The position numbers and the translations under genes were made by a program. 64,000 nt of DNA, from positions 1 to 64,000 of the forward strand of contig JAPOUL010000057.1 in the NCBI GenBank assembly GCA_026708685.1. Direction: 5' to 3'. Of the stretch, positions 1-9,308 are shown in pieces. Positions within the stretch are counted from its first letter, which is position 1. Every line of letters begins with the position of its first letter. Under the pieces are notes generated by a model, which saw nothing but the letters and a program-made list of their open reading frames with translations, searched no databases and was not told the origin of the DNA. This DNA comes from Bacteroidota bacterium (GTDB lineage Bacteria; Bacteroidota; Rhodothermia; Rhodothermales; Bin80).

Positions 1-45
1 ACTCAATACGACCCGAAACCAAATGACCATTCGCAGGCATAGAGC

Positions 46-86
46 AAAAAAAAGGCGCCCAGCCCACATTACTGGACACTGGGCGC
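46..86 (-). terminator. Possible intrinsic terminator, minus strand
   Basis: A perfect 8-bp inverted repeat (55-62 GCGCCCAG with 79-86 CTGGGCGC, 16-nt loop) is followed on the minus strand by eight T residues (46-53). This is the classic rho-independent shape for a transcript running leftward. No convincing minus-strand gene lies just to its right, so it may be a leftover from a gene now decayed. Confidence 0.5.
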
Positions 87-310
87 ACGGACTTCACTCG
101 GTAAACTCCCCGAAAAGAAAAAGGGATCAAACCGCAACTAATCCAGCAGGGAAAATCGGCAAACAAACCTGCCCAAAAGGAACCTTTACACGGAGCACCA
201 ACCCCAGCATTACCCACAATCGCACAGAAACGGGGCAAATTTCAACGCGTAGCCCAAAAAGGGACACCAACCCTACCGAAAGCCCACATCGCAATACAGG
301 GACACTGTGA
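87..310. other. Decayed non-coding stretch with short direct repeats
   Basis: I see no credible gene here. The plus strand is rich in A and C. The phrase ACGGAGCACCAACCCC occurs near 189 and again near 362, and a CCAGCATT-type phrase recurs near 207, 352 and 440. This suggests partial duplications within an old coding region that continues into the LRR fragment downstream. Confidence 0.3.
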
Positions 311-912
311 GCACCCTACGGGCAAAAAAGGACAGAAAGCCCACCTGCCTCCCAGCATTTCACGGAGCACCAACCCCACAGCAACTGGAAGATCAAAAAA
401 GCAGGGAGCAACGGACTCAACCTGCAACGAACCTGCTCCCCAGCATTTGAGGATCACCTGCAAGACGGTTACCTGAGGGAGGAAGAAATTTCAGCATTCA
501 AAAAGAATGAAACCACCTTCAATGCCCTCAAAGCCTTCTACCGAGCAACCAACGGAGGCGGATGGAAAAACAGCACTGGATGGTACACAACCACGGCATC
601 AACCAGCATGGAAGCCTTCAGAGACTGGTACGGATTCACGGTTATGGGGGGAGACCTAACAGACCTCAGCCTGAACTTCAACGGACTAGCGGGAACTATC
701 CCCCCAGAGATAGACAACCTCACCAACCTTACATGGCTCTATCTGAACGGCAACGAACTAACGGAAAAACGCCCACAGGGACTGGTAGGAGCAACGGAGA
801 TGTTGAACCTGCATTTTCATACCAACGCAGTGCTTTGTCCCCCACAAACCAAGAGTTCCAAAGATGGCTTAACAGCATTGAACATAGAATAGGCCCCACC
901 TCCTCCAACTAA
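311..912 (+). pseudogene. LRR protein fragment, frameshifted
   Basis: One frame is open from 311 (just after a TGA at 308) but has no ATG before 608. It encodes a stretch typical of secreted bacterial leucine-rich-repeat proteins: an ATNGGGWKNSTGW cap followed by an LRR unit with GTIPPEIDNLTNLTWLYL. The expected end of such proteins (QEFQRWLNSIE) lies in a different frame, at about 845-890. The frames join if one C is added to the C5 run at 839-843, so this is a single-base frameshift, a sequencing error or a phase-variable tract. The 5' end of the gene is missing. It lies next to a Sel1-repeat gene of similar A/C-rich base use, so both may belong to one secreted-protein locus. Confidence 0.65.
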
Positions 913-1058
913 TCCAGTCAATGGATTTCAGAGCACGCCCCCCGGCCAACCAGCAAAGCCACAAAACCACACGGGCACCAACCCGAAAAACACCGACTAC
1001 TGAACCAACAAAAGAGAAAAGCTTACAACCACACTCAACAACGGAGGTATTAACCACC

Positions 1059-2063
1059 ATGACCCCAAAGAGAACAATCTACATTATTGCTCTACTCCTC
1101 ATTGCTCTGGGAGTAACCAAAACCCAAGGGCAAAGCATTGAGGAACTCAAAGAACAAGCAGAAGCGGGAAACCGTGAGGCCCAATTTGAATTGGGAACAA
1201 TCTATATCGAAGGGATTGAAGTGATTGAGAACTTTACGGAAGCAATCCACTGGTGGAAGAAAGCCGCCCTACAGGAACACGCAGAAGCACAATACCACCT
1301 CGGACGGGTCTATGATGAAGGGATGGGAGTAGAACAAGACTTAGTGGAGTCAACCCAATGGTGGAGGAAAGCCGCTAGACAAAGATACGCAGAAGCTCAA
1401 TACAAGCTCGCATTAGCCTACGCCGATGGAAGAGGAGAAGAACAAGACTTCGTTCAGGCATTATACTGGTTCAGACAAGCATCTGAACAAGGATTAGCAG
1501 AGGCCCAATATGAACTCGGATTCGCCTACGCCCAAGGGCATGGAATAGAAGAAAATCACGCTCTGGCAGCTCACTGGTACAGTAAAGCAGCCAGCCAGGG
1601 ACTCGTGGATGCACAATATGAACTTGGAAACGCCAGCAACGAAGGGATAGGAGTAGAGAAAAATCACTCGCAGGCAGCCCTCTGGTGGAAGAAAGCAGCC
1701 AGCCAGGGCCATATAAAGGCACAACACAATCTTGGAATGGCCTACGCTAATGGGAGTGGAGTAGATCAAGACTTCACACAGACAATATACTGGTACAGAA
1801 AAGCAGCCCTACAGGGACTCGCAGAGGCACAACACAATCTCGGAAGGATCTATGCTAATGGGAGTGGAGTAGAAAAAGACTTAACGGAAGCCTATTCATG
1901 GCACATCATTGCCAGAGCTACTGGTGGACTAACGGAGATGCAAGCCGAAATCCTTGAGGACTCAATCTTGAAACTAAGAAACGATCTAAGTCCTACACAG
2001 ATTATTAAAGCCCAACAGAGAGCAACCCAACTCCATGATGTCATTCAGGAACGCATGAAATAA
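1059..2063 (+). CDS. Secreted Sel1-like repeat protein
   Basis: This 334-aa protein starts with a basic-hydrophobic signal-peptide-like segment (MTPKRTIYIIALLLIALGV), followed by seven tandem 36-residue Sel1-like (TPR-related) repeats of the type AEAQYELGFAYAQG, and a short helical tail. The frame is open further upstream to 921, but I chose the ATG at 1059 because it directly precedes the signal peptide and has GGAGG at 1043-1047. Sel1 repeats form an alpha-solenoid used in protein binding; no catalytic domain is visible. The partner is unknown. The 108-bp period gives DNA-level repeats that could recombine. It sits beside the LRR remnant, and the strand is A/C-rich compared with core genes. 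Confidence 0.8.
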   Translation: MTPKRTIYIIALLLIALGVTKTQGQSIEELKEQAEAGNREAQFELGTIYIEGIEVIENFTEAIHWWKKAALQEHAEAQYHLGRVYDEGMGVEQDLVESTQWWRKAARQRYAEAQYKLALAYADGRGEEQDFVQALYWFRQASEQGLAEAQYELGFAYAQGHGIEENHALAAHWYSKAASQGLVDAQYELGNASNEGIGVEKNHSQAALWWKKAASQGHIKAQHNLGMAYANGSGVDQDFTQTIYWYRKAALQGLAEAQHNLGRIYANGSGVEKDLTEAYSWHIIARATGGLTEMQAEILEDSILKLRNDLSPTQIIKAQQRATQLHDVIQERMK

Positions 2064-3242
2064 GACCGAGCTACTAAGTATCGCCTTCCCAATTGAACTA
2101 ACTCATTCTACTAGAAATACTGAAGGCATCTGACATCTGCACTCGCAGGACAGGATGCCAACATTAACCACGTCTCAGCAGGGCAGGTAGTCAATAGTGA
2201 ACTACGTTGAGCAGAATGTTCGGGGCAAATGTGGTCCAACCCATCATGCAGATCCATCTTGCCCCTCCAACTCATCAAGTCGTTCGCATTGAGTATCAAA
2301 AAAGACAAACTCAAATACTACCACCGACCACAATGGATTCTGAATCATTGACTCCCCGCCTTTCTAAACCACCACCAGTAGGCACCATCCTTCCAAACCT
2401 TTTAATTACGCACTCCCACGCAATATATGGTTAACCTCGTTATATGACTCCCAAAGAACATCGGGTGTTTGGATGGTAATCAACGAAGACACATTGATGA
2501 CGTGTCGAAAAGATTTAGACGAGTGTCAAAACCAAGGTAGTAGAAGAATCTTAGGCCAAGATTGGATGACACCTGCTTACTGGCCAACTGGCACCTCTGC
2601 ATAAAGAAGACGAGAATTCGATCTGATTCCTTATATGGAATGTAGGAATCTGTCGGGATAATGTAAAGGGGACGTGTCAAGCGGGGGACATCCGTAAGAT
2701 AATAGCGTCATCAGTAACTGGTACAGTGAAATACAAAAAAAGACCAGAGTATCAAAAAGAACTTCGTGCTTCCATCGTTGCTGATCTTGGACAAGGTATG
2801 ACCATCCATGACGCATCATCCAATCTATTATAGTTCACATTGATGTAATTCGGTCTATCTGAAGACCCATCCTGAAAAATATCGAAAAGAATAATAAGCA
2901 AAATACAGACACTTAACTCCAAGATCAACAATACCTGCTAAGGGGAATGACCATCGAAAAGATCGCTTCCTAAGCACGGACTACATCGAAAGAAATTCAC
3001 AAGATCGGCGAAAACATCTCAAACAAAACAAAGAGCGAATTTGCATAGCATGGAAGAAAGTCATTGGTGCAGATATCCGTGCGGCCATGATAAGAAAGAC
3101 ATTGCCACAACTCGGCACAGAATTCTACGCCGTCAACAATACAGGATGGGGCATGCGAACCAAAAAAACGAATCCCGACACAAGATAGCACCATTGTTTC
3201 CAATCACGAATGGTATGAAATTCAACGATCAAGAGCAAACGC
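2064..3242. other. Gene-poor decayed region
   Basis: No complete gene is visible in this stretch. Short coding-like pieces survive. One plus-strand frame is open from 2898 to the TAG at 3186-3188 (about 96 codons, no start codon) and contains IAWKKVIGADIRAAMIRKT. Another plus-strand piece near 2660-2830 contains EYQKELRASIVADLGQG, faintly like the N-terminus of an IS630-type transposase, but I cannot confirm this. Stops interrupt all frames, so I read the stretch as gene remnants. Confidence 0.4.
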
Positions 3243-3693
3243 TTAGAAGCATTTTGAAGTCAGATCCATAGCAGGTTGAGATTCATAGAGGAAAGTCACC
3301 CAATACCCATAGTCATCACGCACGGAGTTCACGGCCAAACCTTCACGAGAGAAACGGCGGACACGAGGAGGATTCAACAAAAGATCATCCACCACCTCCA
3401 AATAGGAGGCAGCAACCCCACACCCACCAATGGCAGTAAAGTACTCAAATCGCTAATTCGCATGAAGATTCATTGAACGGAGTAGGAGCACATCAAAGGC
3501 ATCGCCCGAAGGACATGCAACTTCGAATGGCTTCCTCTCAACCGCGCACTCCTCACCAAACCGACCGCACAAGGCACGAACCAACTCAGTCTGAGCCTCT
3601 ATGAATTCTGATCAGCAGTAGGGAACTCAGGCGAAACGCCTCAGCATGGGCCATGGAAATGCTGTTAAAGGGAATGACGATGGGCATCATCAT
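3243..3693 (-). pseudogene. Unknown degenerate gene
   Basis: On the minus strand, ATG codons at 3693-3685 open a frame starting MMMPIVIPFNSISMAHAEAF. A frameshift near 3600 moves the coding signal to a second frame (EAQTELVRALCGRFGEE). That frame runs to a TAA at 3245-3243 but is broken by an in-frame TAG at 3455-3453. After the TAG the sequence stays protein-like (RFEYFTAIGGCGVAASYLEV, then VNSVRDDYGYWVTFLYES). The intact product would have been about 150 residues. I do not recognise the family. One frameshift plus one nonsense codon mark it as a pseudogene. Confidence 0.5.
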
Positions 3694-3815
3694 CGTTTAG
3701 GTTTCAGGGAACTAAGGCACTGAACTACCGTAAAAACCCTTTACTCCATGCGTACAATCGTAATGTAATCGCATGTCTTACCAATCAGCAAGAACAAAAC
3801 TATAGGTGATAGCTT

Positions 3816-5507
3816 ATGAAGATCAAATCATTGGAGATCCGAAACTTTCGAGGAGTCAAGAACCTCAAACTTGATTTAGATGAAACAACCGTTCTGATCG
3901 GTGAAAACAATACGGGGAAAACCTCCATCATGGACGCACTAAGGCTCTGCTTGAGTGAAATCAATCCTCAGCAGGAACTCGTTTTTGAACCACTGGATTT
4001 CCACCTTCCCGGGCATCTATCCGATCCTTCATCTTCGGATCCAATAGAGATCACCATTACATTTTCAGAGGAATTCTATGGAGAATGGAATGAGAAAGTA
4101 TCCGAGATATTGGAGGGACTGGGAATAATAGTACTTGATTCTGAATCAGGAAAATACATTTGCTTGCGTGTAACTTGTCAGTATGATTCTAGCATAAGAC
4201 AATTCGTTCAGGCTATAACATTTCTGAACCAAAAAGGAGAGATCATAGATAATATCTCTGACAGGTCATATTCTACACTCGCACACCAATTTGAGTATTA
4301 TTATCTGAAAGCACTTCGAGATGCAGGCTATCACTTTGATGGAACAGGCCCATTCTGGAGACCATTTCTTCAGGATTCCCAGCTGTCAGATGACAATAAA
4401 TCAGCTATCGAATCCAAGTTAAAAGAAATCAACGATCTCATTGTGTCTTCACATCATCGTTTTGACCAAGTGAAAACAAAACTTCAGGAGTTACAGAAGA
4501 TTGTTCTGGTTGCAAGCCAAGATGTCGTTGACATAGAGGCTGTACCAAATAGAACCTTGGATATTCTCTCCAAATCTCAGGTGCTCATTGGAACGAAAAC
4601 AGGATCCATGATCCCCCTTTTTCGCCATGGTGAAGGAACGCAAAGCCTTGCTGTTCTCATGCTCTTTTCAGCATTTCTGGAAACTCAAGATCAAGATGCA
4701 ACGATCTTGGCTCTGGAGGAACCAGAGGCACATTTGCATCCTTCCGCAGTACGCATACTATGGAGAATTGTACAGACGTTTGCACATCAGAGGATCATAT
4801 CAACGCATAGCGGAGAACTCTTATCCGAGGTTGATATCCATCATATTCGCCGATTAGCTCAAACACCCAAAGGTATTCAATCATTTCAATTGTTGCGTGG
4901 GCAGTTAACCGAGGAAGAAACCCGTAAATTTAATTATCATATTCAACGAAGCCGGGGCGAGTTATTATTTGCAAGATGCTGGTTACTGGTTGAGGGAGAG
5001 ACCGAAGTATGGGTGTATTCTGCAGCAGCTACTGCACTTGGTTGGAATCTTCATGATATAGGAGTGCGAATTGTGGAATATCAACAATCCGATGTGAGTA
5101 TGTTGGCCAAGGTTGCCAATGCTCTGGGGATATCTTGGTACTGTGTTGGTGATGATGACAATAATCGTCTCATCGTTGAAAGAAAACTCAAGCCCCTGCT
5201 CAAAGGTAGCAAGGAAGCCGAAAAAATGACTTTTCCATATCCGAATATAGAAACTAATTTGCTTCAAAACGGTTTTGGTGATGTATACGAGGTTTTCATG
5301 TCAAATCACGATCGAATCACAACATCAATAAATGACCCTGACTATTGGGAAGACTATGCAAAACACTTCCCAAAACGCTCTAAGGTCAAAGCTGCATTCA
5401 ATGTTGGCCTTGAGTTAGAGACTAGGGGAATGGAATCTGTATCCCCACAGATTCGTTCTGTATTAGACACAGTGAGAAGCATGTCAGACGGTAGTGATCA
5501 TGATTGA
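3816..5507 (+). CDS. gajA: Gabija-like GajA, OLD-family ATPase/TOPRIM nuclease
   Basis: This 563-aa protein has the architecture of a class 2 OLD nuclease. The N-terminal ABC/SMC-type ATPase has Walker A GENNTGKTS (residues 29-37), a signature-like GEGTQSLAVL, Walker B ALEEPEAHLHP (near 299) and an H-loop ISTHS. The C-terminal TOPRIM nuclease has the catalytic glutamate in LLVEGETE (near 390) and an acidic triplet D446-D448. All expected catalytic residues are present. In Gabija, GajA cleaves DNA during phage infection together with GajB. The next gene overlaps it by 14 nt and encodes a UvrD-like protein, which supports the assignment. The exact Gabija subtype is not certain; it could be another class 2 OLD pair. 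Confidence 0.85.
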   Translation: MKIKSLEIRNFRGVKNLKLDLDETTVLIGENNTGKTSIMDALRLCLSEINPQQELVFEPLDFHLPGHLSDPSSSDPIEITITFSEEFYGEWNEKVSEILEGLGIIVLDSESGKYICLRVTCQYDSSIRQFVQAITFLNQKGEIIDNISDRSYSTLAHQFEYYYLKALRDAGYHFDGTGPFWRPFLQDSQLSDDNKSAIESKLKEINDLIVSSHHRFDQVKTKLQELQKIVLVASQDVVDIEAVPNRTLDILSKSQVLIGTKTGSMIPLFRHGEGTQSLAVLMLFSAFLETQDQDATILALEEPEAHLHPSAVRILWRIVQTFAHQRIISTHSGELLSEVDIHHIRRLAQTPKGIQSFQLLRGQLTEEETRKFNYHIQRSRGELLFARCWLLVEGETEVWVYSAAATALGWNLHDIGVRIVEYQQSDVSMLAKVANALGISWYCVGDDDNNRLIVERKLKPLLKGSKEAEKMTFPYPNIETNLLQNGFGDVYEVFMSNHDRITTSINDPDYWEDYAKHFPKRSKVKAAFNVGLELETRGMESVSPQIRSVLDTVRSMSDGSDHD

Positions 5508-7437
5508 TACGAATCATCTCAACGCTAACCAACTTGAAGTTTTTGAATGGAGGGATGGACCGCTCTTGGTTTTGGGTGGACCTGATTCTGGAAAAATCAA
5601 GGTTCAGTCCATTCGGATGGTTGATATACTATATAAACAGAGAAGACGACCAGGAATACTATCTCTCAGCTCTGGCACTAAAGCGATCAATTCTTTGAAG
5701 AGGGCTGTCAAGACATTACTGATTGGTCGTTTTATAGGATACCGTGTTTGCACATTCCATACGTATGCCATGCAACTTTTGCGTCAGCATGGAAGCCATA
5801 TAGGAATTGAGCTAGATTTTGCCCTACTCACTCATCCAGAAGAGCGTGCCATCATTCTGGAGAAAGCATGTGAGAAGGTGATCGGCCATTCCAAATACAT
5901 TCAGGAAGATTATACTATTCTTCTCAGGCTTATAGATCAACTTTTTTCTGAGTCCTACAATCCAGAACACCCAGATGACCAAAAGGCTTGGCCAAATTGG
6001 GTAACAGATTTATTTATTGCATATTGTGACGCTCTTGAACAATACAATCGTCAAGATTATGGTAGCTTAATTTATTTCGCCAACCGATTGCTTAAAGAAA
6101 AAACATACTTAAGAACGAATGTAGTCAATATAACATGGAGGCAAATTTGTGTTTCCGATATCCATCTCATCGATCAAGCACAGTATGATCTTCTGCGACA
6201 TCTTGCACCAAACAGAAACAACCATCTTTTGGCATTTGCAGATCATACACAACTCGTCTACCAATGGAATGGAGCAAGTCAGAAGCGATTGTCTGATCTC
6301 AAACGCGATTACGATCTCACAGTCACCCAACTCCCCGAAAACAATCACTGTTCTCCAGAAATAACATGTCGTGCGAATCGCCTGATCGTGGTAAATTCTG
6401 GTATACAAAAAGAGATGGAAAAGGTGAAGCTAGTCAATGGGGCTCCATCGTCTACCATGAAGATCAACTACGAGATGCTCAATTCCTCCAGAGAGGAGTC
6501 TGAATATATTGCCGAGAGTATCTATTCTAACAATCTTCAGGCTGAAGATTGCGTGATCCTTGCACGGACGAATCAACTGATTCAAGCCATCGCCCATGAA
6601 CTTCAAAATGTAGGAATAGAGACCTTTGTGCCTCAACAAAAGATCCCATTTGATTCTCCAATCTTAGGAGTGATGAGTGCAGCTTTGGCACTTGCTGCGT
6701 CACCCAATGACCGGGTCATGTTAAAAACACTTTGCCGACAGTGGAATCTGGTCACGGGCATCATTGTTGAATCTCAATCAGTGGAGATGGATTCTATCTT
6801 CACCGATAGTGATTTTCTGAGAGCTTGGATCAATGTTGTCAGTCGTATCAAACCGGAACAGGATCATTATATATTCAACTTAATTCGTGAAAACCTCCAG
6901 GAATCTTTTGATTTTCTGCACACACTTGAGATGTTTTTTGATCATTTTGACCATGGATCAAATGGTCAGCATCAAGACGAATTTCTAAGCAGTGATCTGG
7001 AAATATGGCAGAAGAAGCATGCCGACATTCTTGATCAGCATGGTTCAGACCTTACTCTGAATACCTACATGAAGAACTTCTTCCCTTCAACGATTGGTCG
7101 CCCCACGCCTACTTCCATTCAATGCTTAACGGTTCATCTCGCGAAGGGACTTCAATTTAAGCATGTCTATCTTGCTGGCATGTCTCAGGGCATCTTTCCT
7201 GCGGTGACTGCCCTCCATCATGGAGTTCATAGCGATGAAATGGAGAGAGAACGTAGAAGCTGCTTTGTAGCACTCACAAGTGCACAAGAATCTGTAACCC
7301 TGACTCGCTCCAAAGAATACTTCGGTACTCCAAGAGATCCATCCCAATTCTTAGACGAAATGGGAATCACATCTACAACCGAAGATACTCTCCCCCACCA
7401 TTCTACATCACTTGAGAAAGAGGCTGCTACAGCGTAG
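5494..7437 (+). CDS. gajB: Gabija-like GajB, UvrD/Rep-type protein with degraded motifs
   Basis: This 647-aa protein aligns by eye with UvrD/PcrA/Rep helicases along its full length and overlaps gajA by 14 nt, so the two are probably co-translated. Key positions differ from active helicases. Walker A reads GPDSGKI, with Ile35 in place of Thr. Motif II reads LIDQAQ, with Gln228 in place of the catalytic Glu of DE. Motif IV reads NNHCS in place of NYRS. Motif V reads KGLQF in place of KGLEF. Motif VI reads ALTSAQ, with Ser596 in place of the arginine finger of TRA. Motif III keeps only part of its consensus (ADHTQLVYQWNGA). The reading frame is intact, so the protein is likely made but may not hydrolyse ATP or unwind DNA. 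It could act as a nucleic-acid sensor or scaffold for GajA. Confidence 0.8.
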   Translation: MIMIDTNHLNANQLEVFEWRDGPLLVLGGPDSGKIKVQSIRMVDILYKQRRRPGILSLSSGTKAINSLKRAVKTLLIGRFIGYRVCTFHTYAMQLLRQHGSHIGIELDFALLTHPEERAIILEKACEKVIGHSKYIQEDYTILLRLIDQLFSESYNPEHPDDQKAWPNWVTDLFIAYCDALEQYNRQDYGSLIYFANRLLKEKTYLRTNVVNITWRQICVSDIHLIDQAQYDLLRHLAPNRNNHLLAFADHTQLVYQWNGASQKRLSDLKRDYDLTVTQLPENNHCSPEITCRANRLIVVNSGIQKEMEKVKLVNGAPSSTMKINYEMLNSSREESEYIAESIYSNNLQAEDCVILARTNQLIQAIAHELQNVGIETFVPQQKIPFDSPILGVMSAALALAASPNDRVMLKTLCRQWNLVTGIIVESQSVEMDSIFTDSDFLRAWINVVSRIKPEQDHYIFNLIRENLQESFDFLHTLEMFFDHFDHGSNGQHQDEFLSSDLEIWQKKHADILDQHGSDLTLNTYMKNFFPSTIGRPTPTSIQCLTVHLAKGLQFKHVYLAGMSQGIFPAVTALHHGVHSDEMERERRSCFVALTSAQESVTLTRSKEYFGTPRDPSQFLDEMGITSTTEDTLPHHSTSLEKEAATA

Positions 7438-8013
7438 AAATAGTTTTGGAAAAAGGGTATGTCACACCAGAAGTTGGATGTGACGACTTGTGGAATGGAG
7501 ATTCTAATCTAATCGATATTGGCTCCTATTTTATGTTGTTGACCAAACTGTCTATATTCATTCCACCCAGCGAACATTCCCTTGATTCAACAACGATCAA
7601 CCACAATGAATGTGGATTCATTCGTTGGGTGATCAACCAACAGACAAAGCATGAAGTCTCAGCAACCACCCTTCTCGTTAAGTAACGCATCCATTGTAGA
7701 TTGTATCAGTGGATTCAAGAAGATCTCTGTCCAGAGCATCAACATCCAGTCTTGATGAATCAAACCAGCATATTTACCCTTGAGTCTACGTATGCTTTCA
7801 AAAAATTTGATACATTCATTCTTCCATCAGATCTGTGTGTCAATCATACATTGTACCATAGATCTTCAGATCTGAGGATGGATCACAGGCACATGAAGAT
7901 TATAGATGTTGATGGTTGTTGTCCACTCAGAGCAACTTTAATCATTCAATACAAAGAAGCAGTGAGATCTTTGTGCCACAGCTTAGAATTCTGCAGGATT
8001 TGTAGATTATCCA
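7438..8013. other. Long intergenic region after gajB
   Basis: About 575 nt separate gajB from the permease gene. Two short open frames occur here (7446-7685 and 7701-8024), but their translations look like noise, with no family signal and no start-site support. I see no RNA gene or clear terminator. Confidence 0.4.
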
Positions 8014-9243
8014 ATGGATTTTAAATTTTTCATAGCACGACGGCATTTGCATAGCCGGCAGAGGATTCCATTGATTACGATCATGTCGGGCATTTCCGTT
8101 ACTGGGATTACGGTAGGAGTCGCTGCACTCATCGTCGTGTTATCAGTGATGAATGGATTCTATGATGTCGTTCGTGATCTGCTTGTATCGATAGATCCCC
8201 ATGTGCGTATCGTTGCAGATGATGGAGAAACCCTTTCGCAACAGAAGGCACAGGCACTGGCCAATCAAGCGATGGAGTTGTCAGAAGTTGAGCGCGCTGA
8301 GCCTTACATTGAAGGCAAGGCACTGCTGCTGACCGCTCATCAGCCGGAAGTCAATCGCGTTGTCATGATTCGAGGGGTTGCCTCAGATTCCATGAACGAG
8401 GGTCTTGTCTCTGGTGAATTTGATACCCGTGAAAAAGGGATGGTGATGGGGTTAAGCCTGAGTCAGAGACTTCGTCTCTCTCCAGGCTCCGAGCAACGTC
8501 ATGCAATCCTATTTTCTGCCCAAGGGTTGGCACATATGCTCACACGTGTCTTCTCCCCACCTGCTCCTCAAACATTTGACCTGCGGGGGATCTACAAACT
8601 GGAGGAAACCTATGATAATACCCATGTATTCATAGGCATCAACGAAGCACAGTCGCTTTTTCACCTCACAAATCAGGTCTCTGGGATTGATCTACGTCTC
8701 TCTGATGTAGAAGACGCTGATCAGGTTCAGCAGCACTTAATGGAGATCTATCCTCAAGGACTCCAGATTCAGACATGGTACGAACTTCAGCAGTCCCTGT
8801 ATGATGTGATGCAGCTTGAAAAATGGGGAGCATCTTTGATCCTGATTCTCATTTGTGTCGTTGCCGCTTTCAATATTCTGGGATCTATGACGATGGTTGT
8901 CGTAGAAAAAAGGCGAAGCATAGGCGTGTTACAGGCCATGGGAGCAACAGTGAAAGATATACAACGGTTATTCTTGATGCAGGGTGGACTGATCGGGCTG
9001 ATCGGGGCAGGATGTGGATTTGTTCTTGGACTTGGGATCCTGTGGATCCAAAAGCAATATGAACTGATTCCTATTCTGGGTGCAGAGTCATTTGTCATTC
9101 AGGCCTATCCAGTGTCCATTCAAATGTTGGACTTACTTCTGATTGCTGGAATTTCTTTTGGACTGTGTTTACTGGCCGCATACGTTCCAGCACGGCGTGC
9201 CTCCCAAGAAGATCCGAGTCGTGCAGTGACACACGATCATTAA
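8014..9243 (+). CDS. LolC/LolE-type ABC transporter permease
   Basis: This 409-aa inner-membrane protein has the FtsX/LolCE layout. One N-terminal membrane helix (near residues 25-47, ITVGVAALIVVLSVMNGF) is followed by a large periplasmic MacB-type core domain and then three C-terminal helices (near 270-290, 320-345 and 370-395). Family members with an ATPase such as LolD extract lipoproteins for transfer to the outer membrane; others serve different exports. No ATPase gene is adjacent, so the partner must be encoded elsewhere. The N-terminal FIARRHL motif is typical of Bacteroidota LolE-like proteins. It is followed after 65 nt by rpmB. Confidence 0.85.
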   Translation: MDFKFFIARRHLHSRQRIPLITIMSGISVTGITVGVAALIVVLSVMNGFYDVVRDLLVSIDPHVRIVADDGETLSQQKAQALANQAMELSEVERAEPYIEGKALLLTAHQPEVNRVVMIRGVASDSMNEGLVSGEFDTREKGMVMGLSLSQRLRLSPGSEQRHAILFSAQGLAHMLTRVFSPPAPQTFDLRGIYKLEETYDNTHVFIGINEAQSLFHLTNQVSGIDLRLSDVEDADQVQQHLMEIYPQGLQIQTWYELQQSLYDVMQLEKWGASLILILICVVAAFNILGSMTMVVVEKRRSIGVLQAMGATVKDIQRLFLMQGGLIGLIGAGCGFVLGLGILWIQKQYELIPILGAESFVIQAYPVSIQMLDLLLIAGISFGLCLLAAYVPARRASQEDPSRAVTHDH

Positions 9244-9308
9244 AGTGAACCATTGGAGCAGCGGGATCGTACAAGCTTGCTACCCAAAATAAAAACGGGC
9301 ATTTCTTC

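Noticed and set aside
23-310. 95-codon ORF at the left edge
   Set aside because: The Arg/Thr/Pro-rich translation looks like an off-frame reading of A/C-rich DNA.
921-1058. Upstream start for the Sel1 protein
   Set aside because: It would put 46 low-complexity residues before the signal peptide; the ATG at 1059 has a ribosome binding site and directly precedes the signal sequence.
1059-2063. Possible CRISPR or tandem repeat array
   Set aside because: The 108-bp periodicity is fully explained by 36-residue Sel1 repeats in an intact coding frame.
3288-3297. GAGGAAAGTC resembling part of RNase P RNA
   Set aside because: No other RNase P RNA element is nearby, and the string lies in the minus-strand pseudogene coding for FLYES.
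7446-8024. Two ORFs of 79 and 107 codons between gajB and the permease gene
   Set aside because: Their translations show no family signal, have rare-residue-rich composition, and one overlaps the permease start. They look like chance open frames.
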